A DNA stretch of 64,000 nt from Kaistia defluvii (GTDB taxonomy: Bacteria > Pseudomonadota > Alphaproteobacteria > Rhizobiales > Kaistiaceae): assembly GCF_040548815.1 (NCBI RefSeq), contig NZ_JBEPSM010000004.1, positions 186,001 through 250,000 of the forward strand. The letters are read 5' to 3'. The notes under the pieces are model-generated. The model was not told where the DNA came from, searched no databases, and was given only the letters and a program-made list of their open reading frames with translations. Position 1 is the first letter of the stretch; every line of letters begins with the position of its first letter. Both the position numbers and the translations under genes were made by a program. Below, one piece after another: positions 25,348 through 34,866 of this stretch.

Positions 25348-26124
25348 TCAGTCGTGATAGACAACCGACCGGCCGCCATCCATCGTCAGCACCGAGCCGG
25401 TGCTGAACGCGGATTCGTCGCTCGCGAGATAGACGGCGGCGAACGCCACCTGCTGCGGCGTGCCGATACGACGGACGGGGATCAGCCCTTCGATCCGGCT
25501 GCGGGCCGCGGCCGGATCGGGGAATTCGGCCAACCAGTCCTTGACCTTGTCCGTCTCGATATAGCCCGGCGCGATCGCGTTGATGCGGATGCCCTGCGGC
25601 GCATAGTCGACGGCGAGAGAACGGGTCAGGCCGAGCAGGCCATGCTTCGCCACCGGATAGGGGAAGGTGCCGGGGATGATCGCGAAGGCGTGGGTCGAGG
25701 CGATGTTGACGATCGAGCCCTGCCCCGCCTCCAGCATGCCGGGCAGCACGGCGCGGATCATGTGCCACGCGCCCTCAAGATTGACCGCCATGCAGCGCTG
25801 CCACGCTTCGTCGGTCAGTTCCATCGGATCGGCGAAGACATTGATGCCGGCATTGTTGACCAGCACGTCGACCCTGCCATAGCGCGCCAGCACGGTCTCG
25901 ACGGCGGCCTCGACCGAGGCGCGCACGCCGATATTCGCCTCCGCCGTCACCACGGTGGCGCCGGCTTCTGTCATCTCGGCCGCGAAGGCGGCGAGCGCCG
26001 GCGCGTCGATGTCGACCAGCCCCAGCGAGGCCCCCTCGGCGGCGAACTGGCGGGCGATGGCCGCGCCGATGCCGCGCGCCGCCCCGGTGACGATGGCGAT
26101 CTTGTTTTCCAGGCGTGCGGTCAT
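25348..26124 (-). CDS. SDR-family dehydrogenase of the ara-type operon
   Basis: 258-residue classical short-chain dehydrogenase. The cofactor motif TGAARGIGAA is near residue 15, LVNNAGIN near 90; catalytic Ser is in NIASTHAF and Tyr/Lys in YPVAKHG. LGLVDIDAPAL, with Asp after the second strand, suggests NAD. It ends the minus-strand operon of araFGH and the enolase-family dehydratase, eight bases after the latter. In oxidative sugar pathways such enzymes oxidise the aldose at C1 or a later deoxy-keto acid, and either fits. The start is at MTARLEN. Confidence 0.86.
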   Translation of the reverse strand: MTARLENKIAIVTGAARGIGAAIARQFAAEGASLGLVDIDAPALAAFAAEMTEAGATVVTAEANIGVRASVEAAVETVLARYGRVDVLVNNAGINVFADPMELTDEAWQRCMAVNLEGAWHMIRAVLPGMLEAGQGSIVNIASTHAFAIIPGTFPYPVAKHGLLGLTRSLAVDYAPQGIRINAIAPGYIETDKVKDWLAEFPDPAAARSRIEGLIPVRRIGTPQQVAFAAVYLASDESAFSTGSVLTMDGGRSVVYHD

Positions 26125-26132
26125 TTTGGGTC

Positions 26133-27308
26133 CTACCAGTCGACGATGGTGCCGTCGGGCAGAACGGCCTCGCGTGTCGGAAACGGCTCCTGCTTCCAGG
26201 GATGCTTCGCGGCGACCGCCAGGTCGACCTCGACGCCGAGACCCGGCGCATGCGGGATCTGCCACGCGCCGTCGACGCGCTCGATCGGTCCCTGCACTAC
26301 CTCGAAATACCACGGCACCGCGCCGGTCATCTCTTCCTGGATGATGAAATTGGGCGTGGCGATATCGAAATGCAGCGCCGCGACGCCGGCGATCGGCCCG
26401 AGCGGATTGTGCGGGGCGAGGCCGATGCCGGCCACCTCGGCCAGCGCCGCGATCCGCCGCGCCTCGCTGAAGCCGCCGCAATGGCAAAGGTCCGGCTGGG
26501 CGACGGTCATGGTCCGCGCCTCGATATAGGGCGCGAATTCGGCCGCGCTCGTCAGACGCTCGCCATGCGCAATCGGCACCGGCGAGGCATCGGCGATCAC
26601 CTTCATCGAGGCGACGTCGCCGGGCGGGATCGGCTCCTCGGCGAACATGACGCCGAACGGTTCCAGCGCCCGCAGATAGGAAAGCGCTGCGCCGGCCGAG
26701 GCGCAGCGGCCGTGGAAATCGACCATCAGTTCGATCTCCGGCCCGACCGCCTCGCGCAGCGCGCCCATACTCCGAACGAAATCGTCGATCGCCGAAGGGG
26801 TCGCCGTGTAGTGGGTATAGGGCACGTTCACGACCTTCATCGCCTTGTAGCCCTGCTCCTTCACGGCGAGGCCGCGCTCAACCAGCGAGGAGGCGTCCAT
26901 CGAATGATAGACGGCATCCATCTGGCCGAGGCCGAGATGGGTGTAGATCGGCACGCGGTCGCGCACCTTGCCGCCGAACAGGCGCCAGACGGGCACGCCG
27001 AGCGACTTACCGAGAATGTCCCAAAGGGCCATCTCGATGCCGGACAGCGCCGTCATGCCGATGACGCCGAGCGGCTGCCAGAAGCCATGCTTCTTCATCG
27101 CGCGGACGGCGTGCTCGATATCGCGCGGGTCGAGCCCGAGCAGGATCGGCTCGAGGTCGGCGATGGCGCCGACAATGGCGCGCGCCTTCCATTCCAGCGT
27201 CGCCTCGCCCCAGCCATAGAGGCCCGGCTGGTCGGTCAGGACGCGGACGAACACCCAGTTCCGCATCTCCGCATTGACGACATGCGTCTCAATCCTAGTG
27301 ATCTTCAT
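26133..27308 (-). CDS. Enolase-superfamily sugar-acid dehydratase (galactonate dehydratase-like)
   Basis: 391-residue mandelate-racemase-type enzyme. Metal ligands and catalytic residues appear in family order: LMVDFHGRCASA (Asp and His as in DgoD), FAEEPIPPGD, PIAHGERL, TVAQPDLCHCGGFSEA and IGLAPHNPLGPIAGVAAL. The motifs VDFHGR, HGER and APHNPLGP match D-galactonate dehydratase more closely than muconate-cycloisomerase subfamilies. It dehydrates a sugar acid to a 2-keto-3-deoxy acid, the second step of an oxidative sugar pathway. Lying between araH and the SDR gene, it probably handles the acid made from the imported sugar. Exact substrate (galactonate, fuconate or arabinonate) is unresolved. 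Confidence 0.87.
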   Translation of the reverse strand: MKITRIETHVVNAEMRNWVFVRVLTDQPGLYGWGEATLEWKARAIVGAIADLEPILLGLDPRDIEHAVRAMKKHGFWQPLGVIGMTALSGIEMALWDILGKSLGVPVWRLFGGKVRDRVPIYTHLGLGQMDAVYHSMDASSLVERGLAVKEQGYKAMKVVNVPYTHYTATPSAIDDFVRSMGALREAVGPEIELMVDFHGRCASAGAALSYLRALEPFGVMFAEEPIPPGDVASMKVIADASPVPIAHGERLTSAAEFAPYIEARTMTVAQPDLCHCGGFSEARRIAALAEVAGIGLAPHNPLGPIAGVAALHFDIATPNFIIQEEMTGAVPWYFEVVQGPIERVDGAWQIPHAPGLGVEVDLAVAAKHPWKQEPFPTREAVLPDGTIVDW

Positions 27309-27318
27309 GGATGAGGTC

Positions 27319-28268
27319 CTAGCGCCGGCCGAGGGAACGGGAGCGCAGATTGTCGAGAAGAACCGCGAGCAACAGGATCAGGCCGCGCACGACATACTGA
27401 TAGAAGGCCTGGATGTTGAGCAGGTTCATGACGTTCTCGGCAATGCCCAGGATGAGCACGCCGACGATGACGCCGGTGATCGCCGCGCGGCCGCCGGCGA
27501 GCGACACGCCGCCGAGCACGCAGGCCGAGATGACCGAAAGCTCCAGCCCGGTCGCCGCATTGGGCTGGCCCGAGGTGATGCGCGAGGCGAGCAGGATGCC
27601 GGCAATGGCGCAGACCAGACCCTGCAGCGTGAAGATCCAGATCCGCATCCAGTCGACATTGACGCCGGCCAGCCGCGAGGCCTCGGGATTGCCGCCGATC
27701 GCCAGCGTGTTGCGGCCGAAGACGGTGCGGTTCAGCACGAAGCCGAAGATGACGAACAGCGCGACCATCACCCAGATCGGCGTCGGCACGCCCAGGAACT
27801 TCGACAAAGCGAGCTGGTAGAACGACGCGTCGTTGATGCCGACGGCGCGGCCATCCGAGGAGATCAGCGCCAGGCCACGCACGATCTGCATGGTGGCGAG
27901 CGTCGTGATCAGCGCATTGATCTTCAGCTTGGCGATGACGACGCCGTTGACGAAGCCGACAAAGGTGCCGAAGCCAACGGCGATCAGCAGGCCGAGCGGG
28001 ATCGAGCCGGTGGCGTTCGAGGCCATGACGGCGACCATGCCGGAAAAGGCGACGATCGAGCCGACCGAAAGGTCGAAGTCGCGCGAGGCCAGGCAGAACA
28101 TCATCGTGCAGGCGACGATACCGATGGTGACGACCGACTGCAGCAGGCCGAGCATGTTGCGCTCGGTCAGGAAGTTCGGGACCGTCAGCGACACCACCGC
28201 GAAGGCGATGGCGAAGATCACGACGAGGCCCTGCTCGCCGAGCAGGATGCGTTTCAGGGAACCGGTCA

Positions 28269-28269
<1 letters not shown>
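27319..28269 (-). CDS. araH: L-arabinose-type ABC permease AraH
   Basis: 316-residue inner-membrane permease of the CUT2 class. It has SRDFDLSVGSIVAFSGMVAV, GVVIAKLKINALITTLATMQ, GRNTLAIGGNPEASRLAGV and GGVSLAGGRAAITGVIVG. The assignment to AraH follows from its place after araF- and araG-like genes. The start (MTGSLKR, ATG at 28269) overlaps the araG stop by one base. An open frame extends upstream but is shadow sequence inside araG. Confidence 0.88.
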
Positions 28270-29789
<1,520 letters not shown>

Positions 29790-29815
29790 GTCCCGACCCT
29801 CCCCGCAAACGAGAA

Positions 29816-29842
29816 CCGGCGGCGGAACGGATCCGCCGCCGG
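29816..29842 (-). terminator. Hairpin between araF and araG
   Basis: An 11-bp perfect stem (CCGGCGGCGGA / TCCGCCGCCGG) with a five-base loop lies 19 bases past the araF stop. As in E. coli araF, such a structure would favour binding-protein mRNA over the transport-complex part. Confidence 0.6.
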
Positions 29843-29861
29843 GATATCCGAGGCCGCGTGA

Positions 29862-30845
29862 CTACTCGATGCCGAGATCCTTGCGGACGGCTTCGTAATT
29901 GTCGCGAAGAGCGAGTTGGCCGGCGGTGAGCGTCAATGCCGGCGGCGCCTTGTCGTTGGCGATCCAGTCATACATGTTCAGCGCCGTCTCGTAGCCGTGA
30001 CGCTTCGGCGAGATGATGACGGTGCCGACGAAGCCGGTGGCGTCGGCCTTCTTGAACTCGTTGATCGCGGATTCGGCGCCGCCGATGCCGACGCCGATGA
30101 CATTGGCGGCCGGGATGCCGACGCTTTCGGTCGCGCGGACGGCGCCGAGCACGGCTTCGTCGTTGAGGCCGAAGGCGACCCAGTTCTTGATGTCGGCATG
30201 CTTGTTGAGCACGACGGTGGCGGCGTTCAGCGCCGCTTCCGTATCGGTCTTGGCCTGCGGCGCATCGAAGATGTTCTCGGCCGGGAAGCCGGCAGCCTTC
30301 AGGGCAGCGATCGCGCCATCGACGCGGTCGACGGCGGTCGGCAGCTGGTCATAGGAGACGCGGATCGCGCCCACCGTCTTCGGGTCCCAGCCGCGCTTCT
30401 TGATCTCGGCCGCGATCGCCTCGCCAACGGCCTCACCGATCTTGGTGGCCGAGATGCCCATATGCGGCACGGCTTCGAGCGGCTTGCCATCGGCATCGAC
30501 CAGACGGTCGTCGACGGTCATGACCTTCAGGCCATTTGCCTCGGCCTTGGCGACGATGCCCGGGCCGAGCTTGACGTCCGGGGTGCAGACGATAAAGCCC
30601 TGCGCGCCCTGGGCGCCCAGATTGTCGATCGCCGACTGCAGCTTCTCGCCGTCCTCGGCGCCGATCTTGACGAGGGTGAAGCCCTTCTCCTTGGCCGCGA
30701 CCTCGGCGAACTTCCATTCGTCCTGGAACCAGGGCTCTTCCGGCTGCTTGACGATGAAGCCGATCTTGACGTCGGCGGCGTAGGCCGACGACAGGGCGAT
30801 CATCACGGCTGCACCAGCCATGATGGCACTCTTCCAAAGGCGCAT
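29862..30845 (-). CDS. araF: L-arabinose-binding periplasmic protein AraF
   Basis: 327-residue periplasmic binding protein, first gene of the operon. The signal peptide (MRLWKSAIMAGAAVMIALSS) is cleaved after AYA. The mature start KIGFIVKQPEEPWFQDEWKF is nearly the E. coli AraF sequence, and GFIVCTPDVKLGPGIVAKA, VMTVDDRLVDADGKP, ISATKIGEAVGE and VGVGIGGAESAINEF keep the ligand pocket pattern. E. coli AraF binds L-arabinose, D-galactose and D-fucose, so a galactose-type substrate would also suit the DgoD-like enzyme downstream. Ribosome site GGGAGAGAG precedes the ATG. Confidence 0.92.
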   Translation of the reverse strand: MRLWKSAIMAGAAVMIALSSAYAADVKIGFIVKQPEEPWFQDEWKFAEVAAKEKGFTLVKIGAEDGEKLQSAIDNLGAQGAQGFIVCTPDVKLGPGIVAKAEANGLKVMTVDDRLVDADGKPLEAVPHMGISATKIGEAVGEAIAAEIKKRGWDPKTVGAIRVSYDQLPTAVDRVDGAIAALKAAGFPAENIFDAPQAKTDTEAALNAATVVLNKHADIKNWVAFGLNDEAVLGAVRATESVGIPAANVIGVGIGGAESAINEFKKADATGFVGTVIISPKRHGYETALNMYDWIANDKAPPALTLTAGQLALRDNYEAVRKDLGIE

Positions 30846-30914
30846 TGTTCTCTCTCCCACGAGAATTCGTTCCTCCGCCTCTCCGAGCGGGGGTGAGAAT
30901 CCATATTTCGAATC

Positions 30915-30943
30915 ATCATACCCGTCAACTTCTGTTGTATGAT
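30915..30943. promoter_or_regulatory. Inverted repeat, candidate FadR-type operator
   Basis: ATCATAC and GTATGAT form a perfect 7-bp inverted repeat separated by 15 bases in the 167-bp divergent region between araF and the GntR-family gene. The region is AT-rich against its surroundings. Control by the divergent regulator is inferred from position. Confidence 0.5.
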
Positions 30944-31012
30944 TATATAAGCGCGGGATCCGCCCTTGATCCCGTGACAGCCGCGTGGGATTGGCAGGGA
31001 GCCGATCCCAGA

Positions 31013-31789
31013 ATGACGACACCCGAACCGAGTCCGATGACGAGCCCAGCCGAGACCACCGCCGAGACGGGTGCCGACACGCTTGTCCGCCGCGCCAAGC
31101 CGCGCGTGCAGAAGGAGATCATCGCGACGCTGGCGCGCGCCATCGCCTCCGGCCGCTTTCCGCCCCACAGCAATCTGCCGCGCGAAAACGACCTCTGCGC
31201 CGAATTCGGCGTCAGCCGGACAGTGATCCGCGAGGCGTTGAAGGTGCTGGAATCGAAGGGGCTGGTGCGCGGCCGTCCGCGCGTCGGCACCACGGTGCGC
31301 GACAAGGAGGACTGGAACCTCCTCGATCCCGACATCGTCGACTGGATGGGGACGGGATTTCTGGATCCGGCGCTGCTGATGTCGATCCTGGAGGCGCGGC
31401 GCGCCATCGAGCCGGCGGCCGCGGCCCTGGCCGCGACCCGCGCCACCACGCAGGAGATCGCCGATCTCGACCACGCCTGGCAGCGCATGGCCGGCGCGGT
31501 CGACGACGAGGCCTTCACGGAAGCAGATGTGGCATTCCACACCGTGCTGCTGAAGGCGAGCCACAACCGCGTCTTCGCGCAGTTTTCGGGCCTGATCCAC
31601 GCCGCGATGCAGCGTGCGCTCGGCGCGTCCAATCGCTCGGTCGCCAACCACGAGGAGGCGCTTCGCGTGCATCACTGGCTGGTCGAGGCGCTGCGCCTTC
31701 GCGACGAGCCGGGAGCCCGCCAGGCCGTCAACGCCATCCTCGATCTTGCCGAACGCGATCTCCGCGCCGCCGCGGCGGCGGAGAGCTGA
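31013..31789 (+). CDS. GntR-family regulator, FadR subfamily
   Basis: 258-residue regulator. The winged helix-turn-helix (about residues 28-95) reads IASGRFPPHSNLPRENDLCA, FGVSRTVIREALKVLESKGL and RGRPRVGTTV. The all-helical FCD effector domain follows, with the Asp/His metal-binding pattern in VAFHTVLLKASHNRVF and HEEALRVHHWLVEAL. FadR-type proteins such as DgoR and LldR respond to sugar acids or small carboxylates. It is divergent from araF and probably controls that operon with a pathway intermediate as inducer. The start is the ATG at 31013; a second ATG at 31037 is possible. Confidence 0.88.
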   Translation: MTTPEPSPMTSPAETTAETGADTLVRRAKPRVQKEIIATLARAIASGRFPPHSNLPRENDLCAEFGVSRTVIREALKVLESKGLVRGRPRVGTTVRDKEDWNLLDPDIVDWMGTGFLDPALLMSILEARRAIEPAAAALAATRATTQEIADLDHAWQRMAGAVDDEAFTEADVAFHTVLLKASHNRVFAQFSGLIHAAMQRALGASNRSVANHEEALRVHHWLVEALRLRDEPGARQAVNAILDLAERDLRAAAAAES

Positions 31790-31826
31790 TGGCCGGCAGC
31801 CAGGCTGCCGGCCCGCTTTCGATCGG

Positions 31827-32666
31827 TCAGGCCGTCAGGGCGGCGGCGTTGTCGGCCGCGTAGGTCGCGACTGAACGCGGCGCCCTGCCGGTCAGCGTCT
31901 CGACATCGCCCGTCGGGGCAGCCGTCCAGCCCTGGCGCACCGGATAGAAGATCGAGGTGAGCAGGCCGGCATAATCAGCCGGCACGCCGGCGCCGGTCAG
32001 CAAGGCGATGAAGGCGTCATCCTCGACCGGCGTGTAGACGACCGGCTTGCCGACCACGTCGGACAGGATCTCGGCTGCATCGGCATAACCCAGCGCCTCG
32101 GGGCCGGTCAGGTTGAAGGCGCGGCCGTCGAAGCGATCGGTGGTCAGGGCCGCCGCCGCACTGGCCGCGATGTCGCGCACGTCGATGAAGCTCGACTTGC
32201 CATCCGCGGCCGGCACCGCGATCACGCCATGGTCGAGGCCGGCCTTCCAGTAGGTATGGAAATTGTCGGCGAACCAGTTCGGCCGCAGGATCACATAGGG
32301 CACGCCGGATTTCTCGATGGCGATCTCAACCTGGCGATAGGGAATGGAATCGTCGGCCTCGACGCCGAAGACGCTCTGGAACACGATCTTGACGTTGCGC
32401 GCGACTGCGGCCTCGACGACTGGCAGCAACATTTCCTTCGCCGCGACATAGCCGGCCGGCAGCATCAGATAGAGGCGGTCGACGCCCTCGAAAGCCGCTG
32501 TGACGCTGGCGGGATCGGCATAATCGAAGGCAACGCCCTCGGCGTCCTCGACCGGCTTGCCGGAACGCGACGCGGCCTTGACCGCCTCGCCCTTGGCCAA
32601 CAGCGCCTTGACCAGCGGCGTGCCGACATTGCCGGTGGCGCCAAGCACGAGGATCTTGTTCGTCAT
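31827..32666 (-). CDS. NmrA-like NAD(P)-binding oxidoreductase
   Basis: 279-residue atypical SDR. It starts with KILVLGATGNVGTPLVKALL, a Rossmann GxxGxxG motif, and later has FQSVFGVEADDSIPYRQVE, YVILRPNWFADNFHTYW and SSFIDVRDIAASAAAAL, the pattern of NmrA/QorB-type proteins. The usual SDR catalytic tyrosine motif is absent. QorB-like members reduce quinones with NADPH; others are redox sensors. It is divergent from an HxlR regulator, the arrangement known for redox-responsive quinone reductases. The start is set at MTNK with AGGA eight bases upstream; an ATG three codons earlier lacks spacing. Confidence 0.83.
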   Translation of the reverse strand: MTNKILVLGATGNVGTPLVKALLAKGEAVKAASRSGKPVEDAEGVAFDYADPASVTAAFEGVDRLYLMLPAGYVAAKEMLLPVVEAAVARNVKIVFQSVFGVEADDSIPYRQVEIAIEKSGVPYVILRPNWFADNFHTYWKAGLDHGVIAVPAADGKSSFIDVRDIAASAAAALTTDRFDGRAFNLTGPEALGYADAAEILSDVVGKPVVYTPVEDDAFIALLTGAGVPADYAGLLTSIFYPVRQGWTAAPTGDVETLTGRAPRSVATYAADNAAALTA

Positions 32667-32679
32667 CTCTTCCATCCTA

Positions 32680-32694
32680 GTTTCATTTGGAAAC
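32680..32694. promoter_or_regulatory. Candidate HxlR operator
   Basis: GTTTC-ATTTG-GAAAC is a perfect 5-bp inverted repeat just upstream of the NmrA-like gene, followed by a second TTGTTTCGATTTG-like half. HxlR/YodB regulators bind short dyads of this kind; the link is inference from the divergent regulator. Confidence 0.5.
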
Positions 32695-32793
32695 CTTGTT
32701 TCGATTTGCTACATACTGCCGATCGAGACGGGGCAAAAGAGAGCACTTTTGGCTCACATGGTTTCCTCGGGGATACCGGGGCAGGAGAACGCA

Positions 32794-33180
32794 ATGGAAA
32801 CGTCGATTCTGCAGCGCGCCTATGACGTCTATGAAGACCGCTGCCCCACGCGGCTGGTGCTGGACCGGATCGCCGACAAATGGGCGCTGCTGATCCTCGA
32901 CCGGCTGCAGGGCGAGCCGGTGCGCTTCAACCACATCCGGCGCGACATCAAGGGCATCTCGCAGAAGGTGCTGTCGCAGACGCTCAAGAAGCTGGAGCGA
33001 GACGGGCTAGTCTCGCGCACCGTCTTCGCCACCGTGCCGGTGACGGTCGAATATGCGCTGACGCCGCTCGGCCGGACGCTGACCGAGACGGTCGCAACGC
33101 TGGCCCATTGGGCCGAGCGCAACATGGACGCCGTTCTGACGGCGCAGAAGACCTATGACGCGGCGGTGGAGCTGCGCTGA
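32794..33180 (+). CDS. HxlR-family (DUF24) redox-type regulator
   Basis: 128-residue winged helix-turn-helix protein. The core reads LVLDRIADKWALLILDRLQG, RFNHIRRDIKGISQKVLSQT and LKKLERDGLVSRTVFA, then EYALTPLGRTL, all typical of HxlR. The single cysteine near the N-terminus (DRCPTRL, Cys17) matches the redox-active cysteine of QorR/YodB proteins, which sense quinones or electrophiles by thiol oxidation. It is divergent from the NmrA-like oxidoreductase and most likely represses it. The start has GCAGGAG upstream. Confidence 0.9.
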   Translation: METSILQRAYDVYEDRCPTRLVLDRIADKWALLILDRLQGEPVRFNHIRRDIKGISQKVLSQTLKKLERDGLVSRTVFATVPVTVEYALTPLGRTLTETVATLAHWAERNMDAVLTAQKTYDAAVELR

Positions 33181-33197
33181 CTGCCGCGCTCGATTGC

Positions 33198-33321
33198 CAT
33201 CATCCTGAGGTGCCCGAGCGCAGCTCGGGCCTCGAAGGACGCACGGTCGAGGATGCAGATCGATTGCGCAGCCTACCTGCGTGCTTCGAGACGGCCCTTC
33301 GGGCCTCCTCAGCATGATGAG
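33198..33321. repeat. Palindromic repeat family C
   Basis: CATCATCCTGAGGTGCCCG on the left is mirrored by GGGCCTCCTCAGCATGATG on the right, with inner modules (GAGCGCAGCTCGGGCCTCGA and TTCGAGACGGCCCTTCGGGC). It is one 124-bp intergenic element of a type common in rhizobial-order genomes, placed between the ends of convergent genes. Confidence 0.75.
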
Positions 33322-33373
33322 GGAGGTGTCTCGCAGCCGAGAAACGGCGGAGGCGCAGGAGTGCCCCCTCCCC

Positions 33374-33414
33374 AAGACCGCCTAGGGCGGTCTTGACCCT
33401 CCCTCAAGGGGAGG
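33374..33414 (-). terminator. Double hairpin after nrdB
   Basis: Just beyond the nrdB stop on the minus strand lie CCTCCC/GGGAGG (33398-33414) and a 9-bp stem AAGACCGCC / GGCGGTCTT (33374-33394). No T-run follows, so efficiency is uncertain. Confidence 0.5.
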
Positions 33415-33433
33415 TTCAAGCATCCGGCCAGTC

Positions 33434-34567
33434 TCAATCCCAGGCAAGCGCGCCGCCGTTCTGGTATTCGATGACGCGGGTCTCGAAGAAGTTCTTCTCC
33501 TTCTTGAGATCCATCGCTTCCGACATCCAGGGGAACGGATTCTCGGTCTCCGGGAACACCGGCGCGAGGCCGAGCTGGGCGCAGCGGCGGTTGGCGATGA
33601 AGTGCATGTAGCTCTCGCACAGCGCCGCATTCAGGCCGAGGAAGCCGCGCGGCATGGTATCGCGGCCATAGGACGCCTCCAGCTCCGCCGCCTCGCGGAT
33701 CATCGAACGCAGCTCGTCCTGGAACGAAGCCGTCCAGAGATGCGGATTTTCCGCCTTGATCTGGTTGATGACGTCGATGCCGAAGTTCAGGTGGATGCTC
33801 TCGTCGCGCAGGATGTACTGGTACTGCTCGGCGATGCCGACCATCTTGTTGCGGCGGCCGAGCGACAGGATCTGCGCGAAGCCGGTGTAGAACCACATGC
33901 CCTCGAAGATGACATAGAAGGCGACGAGATCGCGCAGGAAGGCCTGGTCGGTCTCGGGCGTGCCGGTCTTGAAGTCGGGATCGTCGAGATGCTGGGTGTG
34001 CTTCAGCGCCCAGGCCGCCTTGTCGGTGATCGACGGCACTTCCCGGTACATGTTGAACAGTTCGCCCTCGTCGAGGCCGAGGCTTTCGACGATGTACTGG
34101 AAGGTGTGCGTGTGCACCGCCTCTTCAAAAGCCTGGCGCAGCAGGTACTGCCGGCATTCCGGATTGGTCAGGTGGCGATAGATCGCCAGCACGATGTTGT
34201 TGGCAACGAGGGATTCTGAGGCGGCGAAGAAGCCGAGATTGCGCTTGATGGCGCGGCGCTCGTCCTCGGTCAGCCCGTCCTTCGACTTCCAGAGCGCGAT
34301 GTCGGCCTGCATCGAGACCTCGGTCGGCATCCAGTGATTATTGCAGCCGGCGAGGTATTTTTCCCAGGCCCAGCGATATTTCAGCGGCAGCAGCTGGTTC
34401 ACGTCGGCGCGGCAATTGATCATCGCCTTGTCGTCGACGGAGACCCGGCCGCCGGCGCGGTCGATGGCGCCGAGGCCGGTGGCATCGGCGATCGGTTCAC
34501 CCTGCCCCGCTGCCGCGAAAGGCGCGCCCGGGGCGGGAGCGGATTTGGGTTCGGACCAATCGAGCAT
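33434..34567 (-). CDS. nrdB: Class I ribonucleotide reductase beta subunit, class Ic-like
   Basis: 377-residue radical-generating subunit of the aerobic ribonucleotide reductase. The di-metal site is complete: Glu118 (FFAASESL), Glu149 and His152 ([10 protein letters not shown]), a Glu in [10 protein letters not shown] and Glu/His in [10 protein letters not shown]. Two positions depart from E. coli NrdB. The first ligand is Glu rather than Asp, and the radical tyrosine position, four residues after His152, is Phe156. Both changes, with the same 31-residue ligand spacing, are the signature of Chlamydia-type class Ic enzymes with a Mn/Fe cofactor. AAGGAG precedes the ATG at 34567. It follows nrdA after 299 bases of repeats. 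Confidence 0.93.
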   Translation of the reverse strand: MLDWSEPKSAPAPGAPFAAAGQGEPIADATGLGAIDRAGGRVSVDDKAMINCRADVNQLLPLKYRWAWEKYLAGCNNHWMPTEVSMQADIALWKSKDGLTEDERRAIKRNLGFFAASESLVANNIVLAIYRHLTNPECRQYLLRQAFEEAVHTHTFQYIVESLGLDEGELFNMYREVPSITDKAAWALKHTQHLDDPDFKTGTPETDQAFLRDLVAFYVIFEGMWFYTGFAQILSLGRRNKMVGIAEQYQYILRDESIHLNFGIDVINQIKAENPHLWTASFQDELRSMIREAAELEASYGRDTMPRGFLGLNAALCESYMHFIANRRCAQLGLAPVFPETENPFPWMSEAMDLKKEKNFFETRVIEYQNGGALAWD

Positions 34568-34626
34568 GGTCAACTCCTTGGAATTTTGATGGCGCAGCAT
34601 GAAGCGCGGCCGAGAGGTCTTGTTTC

Positions 34627-34815
34627 ACCTCTCCCTGAGGGAGAGGTCGACGGCGAAGCCGGCGGGTGAGGGGTTGAGGCATCTCCGGAAGGGCTGGAAA
34701 GCCCCTCACCCCAGCCCTCTCCCGCGAGCGGTAGAGGGGGCGGGCCGGAGGCTCGCCTGCCCGTCGCCCCGGCTGAAGAGCCCTCGCCCGCTTGCGGGAG
34801 AGGGTTGGGTGAGGG
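34627..34815. repeat. Palindromic repeat family B, copies between nrdA and nrdB
   Basis: The stretch holds CCTCTCCCTGAGGGAGAGG with GCCGGCGGGTGAGGGG, then CCCCTCACCCCAGCCCTCTC and a mirror module ending GGGAGAGGGTTGGGTGAGGG. It occupies nearly the whole 299-bp gap inside the nrdAB operon, so these hairpins are transcribed. Confidence 0.8.
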
Positions 34816-34866
34816 TCTTGCTTGCATCCCGATCCCTGCAGCTCGGCATCGCAAGTCCAAGCCCCC

